Positions 12,801 to 22,020 of a stretch of DNA of 64,000 nucleotides are shown piece after piece. A program made the position numbers and the translations under genes. The stretch spans positions 3,854,001 to 3,918,000 of the forward strand of contig JAULSN010000004.1 in the NCBI GenBank assembly GCA_033439765.1, in the 5' to 3' direction. The notes beneath the pieces are model-generated. The model saw only the letters and a list, made by a program, of their open reading frames with translations, was not told the origin of the DNA and ran no database searches. The DNA comes from Lasiosphaeria ovina. Taxonomy: Eukaryota; Ascomycota; Sordariomycetes; Sordariales; Lasiosphaeriaceae. Position 1 is the first letter of the stretch. Every line of letters begins with the position of its first letter.

Positions 12801-13251
12801 CCCCCCGCCTTCTCCCTTTCCTGAACTTATCTATAAATTAACCCATTCCTTTGTCTCTCACTCACAGGCATGGGGCATTGACACTTCCGTGCGCGTGGTC
12901 AAGTTCTTCAGCGGCAAGATCGGGTGGCGCGAGAGCGAGGCCAAGGAGCTCAACGCCATCGTTGCCTGCGCGGCGACGGCTGTCGACACGTTCCTGAGCT
13001 TCGGCATCGCGACCGAGGAGTACCAGAAGACGGGCAAGCAGAAGAAGGCCTGGTTCGTCTACATGTACCAGGGCCTCGACATCGGGCTGCGCTTCACTGT
13101 TGTGGGGATCGAGACCTTCGAGGTCTTCTTTGCTAAAGACCCAGAGACTATCCTTACGGCCCTCACCGCCCGCAAGGCCTTCTCGTATACTCGGACTATA
13201 TTCAAGGTGCTGTGGTATTTGTTTGATAAATTCCATCTGCCTTCTTCGTAG
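9423..13251 (+). CDS. Unrecognised 1145-aa protein: beta-rich N-terminal half, amphipathic-helical middle, EF-hand-like loop
   Basis: Five exons (9423-9836, 9993-11379, 11449-11895, 11985-12790, 12868-13251) with GT...AG ends and compatible phases give 1145 codons. Residues 1 to about 480 alternate short hydrophobic strands with G/D/N turns, as in a beta-propeller or beta-sandwich array. Residues about 570-680 form several amphipathic helices (around VWEAFNYVEEKVKDAADWVV and AFAGFLFGWDDML). At 750-761 a loop reads D-T-D-D-S-G-F-T-D-L-S-E, close to an EF-hand/dockerin calcium loop (D750, D752, S754, G755, D758, E761). Hydrophobic helices follow (about 775-870 and 1040-1130). There is no N-terminal signal peptide. 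Intron 1 contains a CT/CA dinucleotide tract. The frame 11896-13251 in another phase is a shadow. I do not recognise the family; the mix of a beta platform with membrane-active-looking helices and a possible calcium loop would suit a membrane-inserting or scaffold protein, but that is inference. Confidence 0.8.
9841..9960. repeat. Dinucleotide microsatellite (CT)n then (CA)n inside intron 1
   Basis: A run of CT units passes directly into a long imperfect CA/TA tract between the donor at 9837 and the acceptor at 9992. Such tracts are length-variable, so intron size probably differs between strains. The pyrimidine run lies near the donor, not before the acceptor. Confidence 0.95.
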
Positions 13252-13652
13252 CGGGAAATTTCTCTTAAGAGCATAATACGCCGCAGCAGAATATTGTGTA
13301 AGGGGGAGAGTGGTGGCACGTCAAGTTCCCATTTCAACGCCGTCCAGCGTTTTTCTTGTCGATCTTTCTTTCTTTCTTTCATTTCTTTTGTTCAGCTTGA
13401 TAATAGTGCCTTTGTTTCTACTTGCCGCTAGTTAGCCGTGCATGCACTTTGATTATACCTTGTTTTATTTCGTGTCAGCGACAGTGCAGTGCAGCATGAA
13501 GCTCCGCCAAGGAAATGTAGATAACATCAAGGACTAGCTCCTTAGTTTTCTTTTCACCAAAACAGCAAATCCCAGAGATCAAAAGACATCCAGCTTTGGC
13601 AGCCACGCGTGTCGTACAGCCCTCATCGCCATGCTTTCTACCTCTCGCTCCA
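13252..13652. other. Short intergenic between converging genes
   Basis: About 400 bp containing the 3' flanks of the 1145-aa gene (+) and the hydrolase (-). T-rich stretches near 13360 and 13540 could serve as polyadenylation regions. No gene is seen. Confidence 0.5.
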
Positions 13653-14555
13653 CTAGGCGCTCTCGACGCCCCTGACAAACTCAAGAAACACCTCCGCAAG
13701 CCTCTCCGGTGCCTCCAGAGCAGCGTAGTGGCCGACTCCGTCCAGCTGGCGCGCCGTCACCTTACCGCCGGCAGTGACCTGGCGCATGGTCATCTCCGTA
13801 AACGGCCCGCCGCCGGCGCCGACAGCAAGCACGGGCAGGGCCAGCGGGGTCGACGCGGCGAGAACCCTGATCTCATCGCCCTCAGCAAGCATCGAGCGGT
13901 ACAGCGCCGCGGCGCCGCGCCAGGCACCAGGGCGCGAGTACGTGCGCGCAAACTCGTCATAATCAACATCCGTGATGGACCCGGCGACGGCCGTCATGCT
14001 CGGGAACGCGGCGCCGGCGAGGAACGCGCGCTCGCGGCCAGCGAGCAACAGCTCGGGGATGTTTGGTGCGGCTAGCACGCCAATGTGCCAGGCGCCGCCG
14101 TGGGTGACGTCGGCGAGCGCTTCGAGCCCGAACCCCGCCAGCCCCATCTCGACGGCCCCGAAGCTGCGCACGTGCTGCGGGTGTGCGGCCGCGAGCCGGA
14201 ACGCCGCGCCGCCGCTGATGTCCTGCGCCAGCAGGTGCACGGGGCCGACGTCGAGGTGGTGTGCGATGAGCTGGCGCAGGTCCTCGGCGGCGGCGGCGCT
14301 CGTGTGCGTGCTGCTTTCCGCGGGGGCAGAGTCGCCGAAGCCGCGGAGGTCGACGGCGAAGACGCGGTGCGACGCCGCCGCGAGAAGAGGGATCAGCTTG
14401 TGGAACGCCCACCACGTCTCCGGGAAGCCGTGCACGAGCAGGATCGGCGGCCCTGACGTTCCGGCGGACACGTAGTGCAGTGTCGTGCCGTTGACGGCCG
14501 CCGTGTGGTGCGTGATGCCCTCGACGGGCGGGCTGGCCGAGGCGGTGGTGGCCAT
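13653..14555 (-). CDS. Alpha/beta hydrolase, epoxide hydrolase / haloacid dehalogenase type
   Basis: Single-exon 300-residue protein with the alpha/beta-hydrolase plan. The oxyanion-hole motif HGFPE is at residues 42-46, the AVDLRGFGDS strand-turn follows at about 67-76, the nucleophile elbow AQDISGG puts Asp112 where epoxide hydrolases have their catalytic Asp (usual form G-H-D-W-G), and the catalytic histidine is H276 in GVGHYAALEAPERL. An Asp nucleophile points to epoxide hydrolase or dehalogenase rather than esterase chemistry. There is no targeting peptide, so it is probably cytosolic. It is tail to tail with the 1145-aa gene, and nothing shows a functional link. The elbow is atypical (no His before the Asp and no Trp after), so activity on standard epoxides is uncertain. 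Confidence 0.88.
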   Translation of the reverse strand: MATTASASPPVEGITHHTAAVNGTTLHYVSAGTSGPPILLVHGFPETWWAFHKLIPLLAAASHRVFAVDLRGFGDSAPAESSTHTSAAAAEDLRQLIAHHLDVGPVHLLAQDISGGAAFRLAAAHPQHVRSFGAVEMGLAGFGLEALADVTHGGAWHIGVLAAPNIPELLLAGRERAFLAGAAFPSMTAVAGSITDVDYDEFARTYSRPGAWRGAAALYRSMLAEGDEIRVLAASTPLALPVLAVGAGGGPFTEMTMRQVTAGGKVTARQLDGVGHYAALEAPERLAEVFLEFVRGVESA

Positions 14556-15463
14556 TTTCTTGGGTTAGGTGGTGGTGGTTGTTGTTGTGGTCTGTATGGG
14601 ATGGAGTATGGATGGATGATGACAGACTTCAAATAGGGGTAAGCTACTGCCTACCTTACCTGCCTATATGCATTCATGAATGCCCGACCGGAATCCAGAC
14701 TCGGTGTCGCCGGCTGAGTCACAATAGCCAAGGCATTGGTAACTGCTGAAGGCGCATCGTTTGTGGGTTCTGTTGCAGGAAAACGACAAATAAGTTATTA
14801 ACAAGGCGTCTATACGCGGACTGCTCGAAGGAGCTGAGGTCAAGATGTGATTTTGGTACAACACCGAACGTGGGATGGATACCGAGCCGCTATGTTGTTA
14901 GGGGGAACTGTTAGTTCCCGCGTCAAGGATTTACTATAGATTTTCAATAGGTAGTAATTATTGATGGCAGTGACTCTGATGACATCAGAAGTTATGGAAG
15001 TCAACGAGGTTGGTGCTTTACGGCAATGGAAAACATAACTCCAAAGAATTTGGTTGGGTTAAAGTTGTTTCGGGATCCTCGGAAAGGGCCGACAGAGGTG
15101 TCAAATTCACAAAGCGACTTGAAGTTTGACGACATCCTCCCCTTTCAGCTCGCCGTTGCACCCCTGCAGTCGACACCCCTGTACGGAAAGCGCCCCTGGC
15201 CCGCACCGAGCTAGCACAAGATTTGGTTGCAGTGCCCCGCATCGCAACGAGCAAGCTAGGTTCGTCCCCCACCAAAAACGCCGCCAAAGTTTGGAGCTGG
15301 TTCGGCTCAAGAAATGTATCTCGGCCAATTCAAACATTTTTGCTTATAACTAAGCGCTTTGGACGAACAAATACGCGCTAACCTCTAGCTTTCATCTCCA
15401 TTTCGCCCGCTTCACCAGTCGAGCGCCCGGTATCAATTCAGCATCCATACAGCCACACCAAGA
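14556..15463. other. Divergent intergenic, hydrolase / RPC53 promoters
   Basis: About 900 bp between two divergent starts, with AT-rich stretches near 14640-15010. Only short overlapping frames are present. It presumably holds both promoters; no specific motif is assigned. Confidence 0.5.
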
Positions 15464-17289
15464 ATGGCGCCCAGGGGAGGCAGAGCTCGAGGCACGCGGG
15501 GCCGTGGCGGGGCAGGCCGCGGATCCTCGGCGGCATCTCGAGATGACCGAGAACAGCCAGCAGCAGCTGCCTCAGAAGCCGACAACGCTACACCACAGCA
15601 GCAAAGCTTGCTGTCGCCCACTCCTGTCGCTGCTGCTTCAGTTTCCACTCAGCCCACACCAGAGCCTGCCGCCGCCGCGTCGAGCTCATCTCAAATGGCG
15701 CCGCCCTCCTCCTCGACGCGTGCGAACAAGTTCAAGCCCAGGGGAAACCGAAGGAGCGAGGCCGAGCGCGCCCGCCTCGCCGAGGAGCGGCTAAGAATTC
15801 AGATGCATAGGAATGCCGAAGAGGCCAGACTGGCCCCTCGTGCTAACCGTGGCCGCGGTCGCGGTCGCGGCAGGGGCAGAGGCCGCGGAGGCTTCATGAC
15901 GCGTGGCCTATCGCGCGGCGGCTCGACTGCTGCGGGACCCTTGTCGGCAGGCATGACTTGTAAGTTGCTACACCTCCATCATCTGCTCTCTACTTCGTAT
16001 GTGTTGTCTCTGACCGCTGTGGCACAACAGTTGGAGGTGGCGGTTCAGGCTACCAGGCTGCGAGCGGCGGGAATTATTCCCTTGCTTCCGGCTCAGTCTC
16101 AGGCCCTGGCTCAGGCCCCTCTGGTAGGTACGGAGCTGGCGGTGGAGCCAATGGCAAAACAGAGTATGGGCCCTCGGGCGCGATGGACAATGGACGGATC
16201 AACGCCGACGCCCTCTACTCGTGGGTCGACTACTCGGACGAGGAGGAGCAGGTCGCAGTTAAGGGGGCTGTCCGCAAAACTCCGAAGAAGAAGAAGCCGA
16301 TCCTGCCTCTTGGTATTCGGCGTATCGAGCATAAACAGGAGGAGGTGGTGCTAACGACCGCAGCTGAGATTGAGGCCCGGGAACACGGAGGCGATGTTGA
16401 CGACTCCGACTCCGACTCGGGAGGCTTGTTTGTCGAGGACGGCTCGCCCAAGGTCGATCCAGAGCTCGAGTCGACCAAGGACGACCGCGTCTGGGAGCAC
16501 GGCGCTTCCAAGTCGGACAACAACGTGCGCATCAAGAACGAGGACGGTGACGGCGATGTCATGGACATTGACCAGATCCCCGAGGGACAGTTCAAGGCGC
16601 CCGATTCGCCAGACAGCAAGAAAAAGACGCTGGCGAGCAGCATAAAGAAGAAGAAGGCGCCCAATGGCACAGAGGAGGACATCATCTCGGAAGATCTCGA
16701 GCGCCTCCTCGGACTCTTCAACATCCAGAATGACGCCGAGGCCGGAGACAGCGCAGAGTCACAACTGGAAGGTCATATGTTCCTCTTCCAGTTCCCGCCT
16801 GTCCTACCTCCCCTAAAGAGCGTGCCAGTCGGGCCGCGACCGAATCTCGTCAAGCCCGAGCCGGACAGTGACGTCGTCATGCTGGACGTTCCAGCAGCCA
16901 ACGGCGCCACCGCCAACATCGACCTTACCGGAGACGGCGACAGCGCGGCACAGAAAAACGGTGCCGCCGAGGAAAATGCCGGCAGAAAGGACACGGCGCA
17001 GGTGGTCCATGGGGCGGGCTTTGTGGGGAATCTGATTGTGCGCAAGTCGGGCAAGGTCGAGCTGAGCTGGGGAGGAAAGACGCTGGAGCTAGTCCCTGGC
17101 GCCCAGGCTAACTTCCTGTCGACGGCTGTGCTCCTCGAGGACAACGACGCGAAGCCCCAGCCCGGACAGATGGCGGGCGTCGCGTACGGCATGGGCAAGG
17201 TCCAGGGATCTTTTACCCTGGCCCCGACGTGGGAAGAAGAGGAGGACTGGGTTGTCGACCCCGAGGATCTCGTGATCCCCGAAGAGTGA
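15464..17289 (+). CDS. RPC53: RNA polymerase III subunit RPC4 (Rpc53)
   Basis: Subunit of nuclear RNA polymerase III that pairs with Rpc37 near the active centre and takes part in termination and reinitiation. Two exons, 15464-15959 and 16031-17289, join in phase 1 (T|TT) to give 584 residues. The N-terminus is disordered with RG/RGR repeats (about residues 125-145), followed by an acidic/Ser region with SDEEE and DSDSDSG tracts. The conserved C-terminal RPC4 domain is visible from MFLFQFPPVLPP through GFVGNLIVRKSGKVELSWGG, the PGAQANFLSTAVLL segment and the end GSFTLAPTWEEEEDWVVDPE. The intron is 71 bp, donor GTAAGT, acceptor CAG. The last 138 bp with the stop are duplicated immediately downstream in frame (see repeat). 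Confidence 0.94.
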
Positions 17290-17485
17290 GTAGTGAGGGT
17301 GCCAGCCTACGTGGGCTGGTTGACTGGGTTTTGTTGTGTGTTGTTCTCCTTTGCCCTAGCACTGGCGTGGGAAGAGGAGGAGTGGGATCTCGATCCTAAG
17401 GATATCGTGATCCACGAAGACTGAGTAGCGGGTGCCGGCCTACGCGGGCTGGTTGACTGGCGGATTTTTTGTGTGTTGTTCTCTC
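17213..17485 (+). repeat. In-frame tandem duplication of the RPC53 3' end
   Basis: Two diverged units of 138 bp (about 17213-17350 and 17351-17485). Unit 1 holds the final RPC53 codons (LAPTWEEEEDWVVDPEDLV and on), the TGA and ~60 bp of 3' flank; unit 2 repeats this as LAWEEEEWDLDPKDIVIHED and its own TGA at 17422-17424. The offset between the matching TGG codons (17230 and 17368) is 138, a multiple of three, and unit 2 has lost exactly one codon. The frame between the first TGA and unit 2 is open for 44 codons. Confidence 0.9.
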
Positions 17486-18636
17486 TGCTGTACATGCGGA
17501 AAGGCGGAATGGGTAAGAAAAATTAAGGATTATAGACAGGACTAGATACCCCCTTTCATAACATATCTACAGGGCTATTTTTCTTTTCCCTGCGGGTTTA
17601 GACTGGTGTGTGGCAAGAAGTGAAGCTAGCCGTGGAGCCATTTAACACTACATATGAACCTGTGTTTGGCATTTGGCACACATGGACTTGGTGTCTGCCA
17701 TTCGTTCAGACTAGTTGTATAGAGGACCCGAGACGGGCGAGCCGCGGGTGGTTTTCCCCTAAGCCGAAACCCGCTGCCGAACCCCTCTCCCTAAAAGGGA
17801 TAGCCGGCGGTGGTACAGGACCGACTGACTTGCCGTTCTCCGCATCTCGCCAAGCTGAGGGACACTCGCTCAGATTACTCCGACCCAACTGACTTGTTTC
17901 CCTTCCCGCGTTTTCATGTCACTTCAAGACCTACACTCCAATCCCTGAATGTTTGTTAGCGGGGGACTTTCCACGATTTGAAAAGGCCTCAATTCCTTAC
18001 GGCTCGCCTTCTAGGTTTTCCGCCGACGGGAATAAAAGCTATTGGAATCCCTATTTAGGAATTTTAGAGGCCTATCTCTTCTTTGAAACACCTAAGGCTT
18101 TTCCTGACCAGTTTGCTAGGCTATAATATGTATTCTGCCCAAGTACCACGCCAACAAACATTCAGGGATTGGAGTGTAGGTTGGGTTCGGAGCTACGCGG
18201 GGTGGGTACGGCAACCCCCCTTTTAAATATCTAGATACATTTACCTTGCCTTACCTAGGCAAACTCCGGTCCGGTCCTGGCTTTGACGGACGGCCACCAC
18301 CCCAACCACAGCCAGCGAACCAGCGAACCAGCCAGCCAGCCAACGTCTGTTGTTTGAAGCTCTTGGTTTCCGTCTTTTTAAATTAAATAAAACCAATCCC
18401 CTGGCTTTGTTTGTCTAAAGGATTTATATGCATACTATTACGGTTGTTCTCCGAAATCACTCCGTACTATCCCGGGGATAGCATCACGTCCGACATTGCT
18501 GCAGCAGCAGAAACAGCAGCACCTGGCAGAGCTCTCTCATCTACGCCACCACCGGAGCGGGTGGGTCATTCCATCATCTCGGCAAGACACCCGCCTGCCA
18601 AGGCACACAAAAGAACACTAAAATAAAACGCCCAAA
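17486..18636. other. Intergenic with one MITE
   Basis: Contains the MITE copy at 17932-18179 and otherwise short frames. A short direct repeat of CCAGCCAGCGAACCAG type units occurs near 18300-18345. The monooxygenase promoter lies at the right end. Confidence 0.5.
17932..18179 (+). mobile_element. MITE, complete copy with TA duplication (copy 1)
   Basis: About 246 bp element beginning CACTCCAATCCCTGAATG and ending with its inverted complement CATTCAGGGATTGGAGTG; the terminal inverted repeats extend ~30 bp with one mismatch (TTAGCG against TTGGCG). TA dinucleotides flank both ends, the target duplication typical of the Tc1/mariner superfamily. There is no coding capacity, so it is a non-autonomous element. 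Two further copies are at 50.6 and 55.4 kb. Confidence 0.9.
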
Positions 18637-20284
18637 ATGCCGGAAGAGGACAAAAAAGCAAATGCCGACGACAGACATGAAATGGCGCCGCCCGGCGGCT
18701 TGCACCTCGTCGTCATCGGCGCCGGCCTCGCCGGGCTAGCGGTCGCGCTGTCAACCAAGCTCGCCAACGCGGCGCACCGGGTAACGGTGCTGGAGACGGT
18801 CAAGGAGTTACAGGAGGTCGGGGTGGGTTGTTCCTTTTTCCTTTTTTTCTTTTCTTTCTTCATTCCTTTTCTATTCTTTTTAACTCTATTTGTTGTTGCC
18901 ACTACTGCTTGACTGCAGTTCTTGTCTGTTCGGCTACGGCTTGGATACAAGACATGCAGGTGCCCCCCCCCCCCTATCTATGGCCGATGAAAAGGGGTTG
19001 TTGTTATCATTATTACTTCCCATCCCAACAGGAAAAGGCAGCCCCCTTTTGCCCCCTTTTATTCTTCGTCTTGCACACACACTGACTCCCTCGCAGGCCG
19101 GCCTGCAAGTCACCCCCAACGGGACCTGCCTGCTCGCGCAATGGGGCCTGCTGGCCGAGCTGGCGCCGCACGCGGCCGTGCCGAAAACGCTGTCGGTGCA
19201 CCGGTACGACGGCAGCAAACTGCTGGCGCACGAGCCGGCGCTGCAGGCGCAGGTGGTGGCGCGGTACGGGTATCCGTTCTGGGACCTGCACCGCGTGGAC
19301 CTGCAGCGGGCGCTGGTGGGCAAGTGCCGTGCGCTGGGAGTCGACATCCGGCTCGGGGCGCGCGCCGAGAGCGTCGATTTCGCCGCGGCGGCGGTGCGGC
19401 TGGCTGGCGACGGGCCGCAGCAGGTGGTGGTGGCGGGCGACGTCGTGGTGCTGGCCGACGGGCTGTGGTCGGCGATCCGGCCGCAGTTTCTCGGGCGGCC
19501 GAGCCCGGCCATCCTGACGGGCGACCTGGCGTACCGCATCACGCTGCGCGCCGACGAGCTGTCGGGGCCGGACCGCGACGAGCTGGCGGCCGTGGTGCGC
19601 GACCCGGCGGTGCGGTTCTGGGTCGGCCCGCACAGCCACGCCGTGGGCTACTCGGTCTCGGGCGGCGCCGTGTACAACCTCGTGTTCCTGTGCCCCGACG
19701 ACCTGCCCGCAGCCGTCGTCAAGTCGGCGGGCGACCTGGGCGAGATGCGCGCCCTGTTCGCCGGCTGGGACCCGCTGCTGACAAAGTTCCTGGGCCAGGT
19801 CAAGGCCGTGCACAAGTGGAAGCTCATGTGGCTCGACGCGCTGCCGCAGTGGGCGAACCTCGAAGGGACCTTCTTCATGGCCGGCGACTGCTGCCACCCG
19901 ATGCTGCCGTACTTGGCGCAGGGCGCGAACTCGAGCCTCGAGGACGGCGCCGTGCTGGGCCACCTGCTCGGCCGCGTCGGCTCGGACGCGCGCGAGGACA
20001 GGGCTGGCCAGCTGGCCCGCGTGTCGGAGCTGTACCAGCGCCTGCGCATGGACCGCGGGCGCCGCATCCAGCTCGAGACGTTCCTCCAGCGCGATGACTC
20101 GCACCTGCCCGACGGCGAGGCCCAGGAGAAGCGCGACGCGCTCATGCTGAGCATGCTCGGCGAAGACAGAGAGCTCAAGGCGCCCTTCCCGTCGCGCTGG
20201 ACCTGTCCCGAGATCCAGCCGTTCCTGTATGGCTACGACGCCTATGCCGAGGCCGAGAAGGCGTTTCAGGAGAGCCCATTCTGA
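18637..20284 (+). CDS. FAD-dependent monooxygenase, salicylate-hydroxylase-like
   Basis: Flavoprotein monooxygenase of the PHBH/salicylate hydroxylase class (group A), which uses NAD(P)H and O2 to hydroxylate aromatic or related small substrates in the cytosol. Exons 18637-18822 and 19097-20284 join in phase 0 at ELQEVG|AGLQVTPN, giving 457 residues. Visible motifs are the dinucleotide fold GAGLAG (28-33), the AGLQVTPNGTCLLAQWGLL segment after the first Rossmann unit, the DG motif VVLADGLWSAIR (183-184) and the FAD ribityl GD motif FFMAGDCCHPMLPYLAQGAN (325-326). The 274-bp intron is long for this genome and contains a poly-C run. It converges on a transporter gene 334 bp away, which may supply the substrate. 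The exact substrate cannot be read from sequence. Confidence 0.9.
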
Positions 20285-20618
20285 GGACGGCGGGGGTTTA
20301 GAAGTTGTATCAGGGAGGGTAGGTGAGTTGATATAGATGGGACAAATAGCGAGCGCTTTCCATTATATACGAATAATGATAACCCTATGCCCATTTCCAT
20401 GTTTCACTACTCCGTGTTGTGCTACATCGCAAAGAACCACAGTTCGGCCGAGAATCAAAATGTTCCTGGACAAACTAGCTTCGTTTTGTTAGCACATCAA
20501 AGACTGCAATCCCTTTTGTGATTATACAAGACAATTTCACTCCAGACGTTCGTACTCCATTCCAAATACCAGCCCTTTTTACTACTCTCTCGCCGACCCC
20601 ATTTTCAGCCTGGCCATA
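20285..20618. other. Short 3'-3' intergenic
   Basis: About 330 bp between the monooxygenase and transporter 3' ends; it holds only UTR-like sequence. Confidence 0.5.
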
Positions 20619-22020
20619 TCAGATTTTGATCTTGAATCTGTATCCCGTTGCAGCGCAGCGCGCCGCCGCCAGGACCAGCGAGCTCAGCACAATGACGAGG
20701 CCGGCCCAGACCTGCGCCCACAGATAGCTGCCGCCGGACCGGTCGATGATGGCGCCGGCAGTCGGCGGGCCGGCGAGGGTGGCAAAGGCCACGATGGTGC
20801 AGACCATGCCGAAGCGGGTGCCCATCTTGCGTGGGTCCTTGGTGAGACTGGCGAGGGAGCCGACAAAGACGCCTTGGGCGGCACCATTCGCGAGCCCGAA
20901 GAAGACGGAGAACACGTACATGCCGGTGCGCGTGCCGACGCCGATCCAGGCGAACAGCATGACGCCTAGGAAAAGCGTGGCAGTGGTGAAGGCGTTGATG
21001 GGGCCCATGTACCGATCGGCCAGGAACCCTATGAGAGGCCGGCTCGGGACGCTCAAGCCGTTCGTGATGAGCAAGAGCTGCACCGAGTCCATAGTAGAGA
21101 AGCCAATAAAGTTGCGAGCATATGCGTTGATCTTTGCAGGAGTGTAAGTAAGTGGTCGGTGAATACATACGCAAATTGTATAAAGGGCACATATCGCGAC
21201 TTACATAGAAGAAGCCAAAGTAGAGAGCCCAAAAGAACAGGAAGGACCCGAGAGTGTAGAGGACATATGGGCCTTCTTTGAAGGCTTCCCACTCGACGAG
21301 AGGGCCCAGCTTTCTCGGCTTCAGCCGCGGCCTCAGCAGCAAGATGGCCGCGACGGCAAGGAACAGCGCCACAAAGGCCGAGCACCTGACAGCCCATGGA
21401 AAGCCGATCTGGGGGATCAAGTACTGCACGAGAGCAGGGAACACGACGCTGCCGATGCCCGTGCCGGTTGCCGCAATGGCGAGCGCAAACGACCGCTTCG
21501 CCTTGAAGTATGAGTTGATGACGGCGAGCGGGGGCATGAAGATGATGCCGAGACCGAGGCCGGTGCAGACGCCCTGGGCGAGGAAGATCTGCCAATATTC
21601 TGTCGCCACGCTCGTTATGAAGCTTCCAAAGACGGTCAGGAACGAGCCCACGGCCATAGTCGACTTCATGAAGCCGGCGTCAGCCAGCCTGCCGGAGAAG
21701 GTGCACGTTGCAAAGGCCAAGAAGGTCTGGAGGGAGCCTATCCACGATATCTGTGCCTCGGGTAGCTTGAGTGTGTCCCGGTAGTAGAGCTGATATACGC
21801 CAAACGTGGAAGGGTAGCCCCAGGACAGCATGTTGACCAGACACCCGGCAAGGACTTGGGACCAGGCCGTGAGCCCTCCGTCTGGAGGTTGGAACTCTTC
21901 CTCGTCTGTGGGCGCTACATCTTTGACGTCCGAAGCTGAAGCATTGTCCAGAGTAGCGACTCTGTTGCCGGTGTGTGCTGTCTTTTCAAGGTCCGCCTCG
22001 AGCGCCATTATCAGAGACAA
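20619..22020 (-). CDS. MFS transporter, monocarboxylate (MCT/SLC16) type
   Basis: Plasma-membrane permease of the major facilitator superfamily. Exons 22020-21205 and 21131-20619 (donor GTAAGT, acceptor CAAAG) join at FGFFY|INAYARNF and give 442 residues with about 12 membrane segments. The MCT signature PDGGLTAW is present (P46-W53), preceded by a polar cytosolic N-terminus, and the YINAYARNFIGFS segment at the join is typical of fungal MCT-like proteins such as Mch4/Esbp6 relatives. An alternative start four codons later (MALEADLE) is possible. It lies tail to tail with the FAD monooxygenase, so uptake of an aromatic or monocarboxylic substrate for that enzyme is conceivable but unproven. 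Confidence 0.92.

Noticed and set aside
11896..13251. 451-codon plus-strand frame overlapping exons 4-5 of the 1145-aa gene
   Set aside because: Arg/His/Pro-rich shadow in another phase of GC-rich coding sequence; only its last part coincides with true exon 5.
17286..17359. Intron with perfect GTGAGT donor at the RPC53 stop and TAG acceptor before the duplicated tail
   Set aside because: Length 74 shifts the frame, giving a tail unrelated to the conserved WEEEEW end; direct read-through keeps frame instead.
19013..20104. 363-codon minus-strand frame
   Set aside because: Antisense to the FAD monooxygenase exon 2, which carries the diagnostic motifs on the plus strand.
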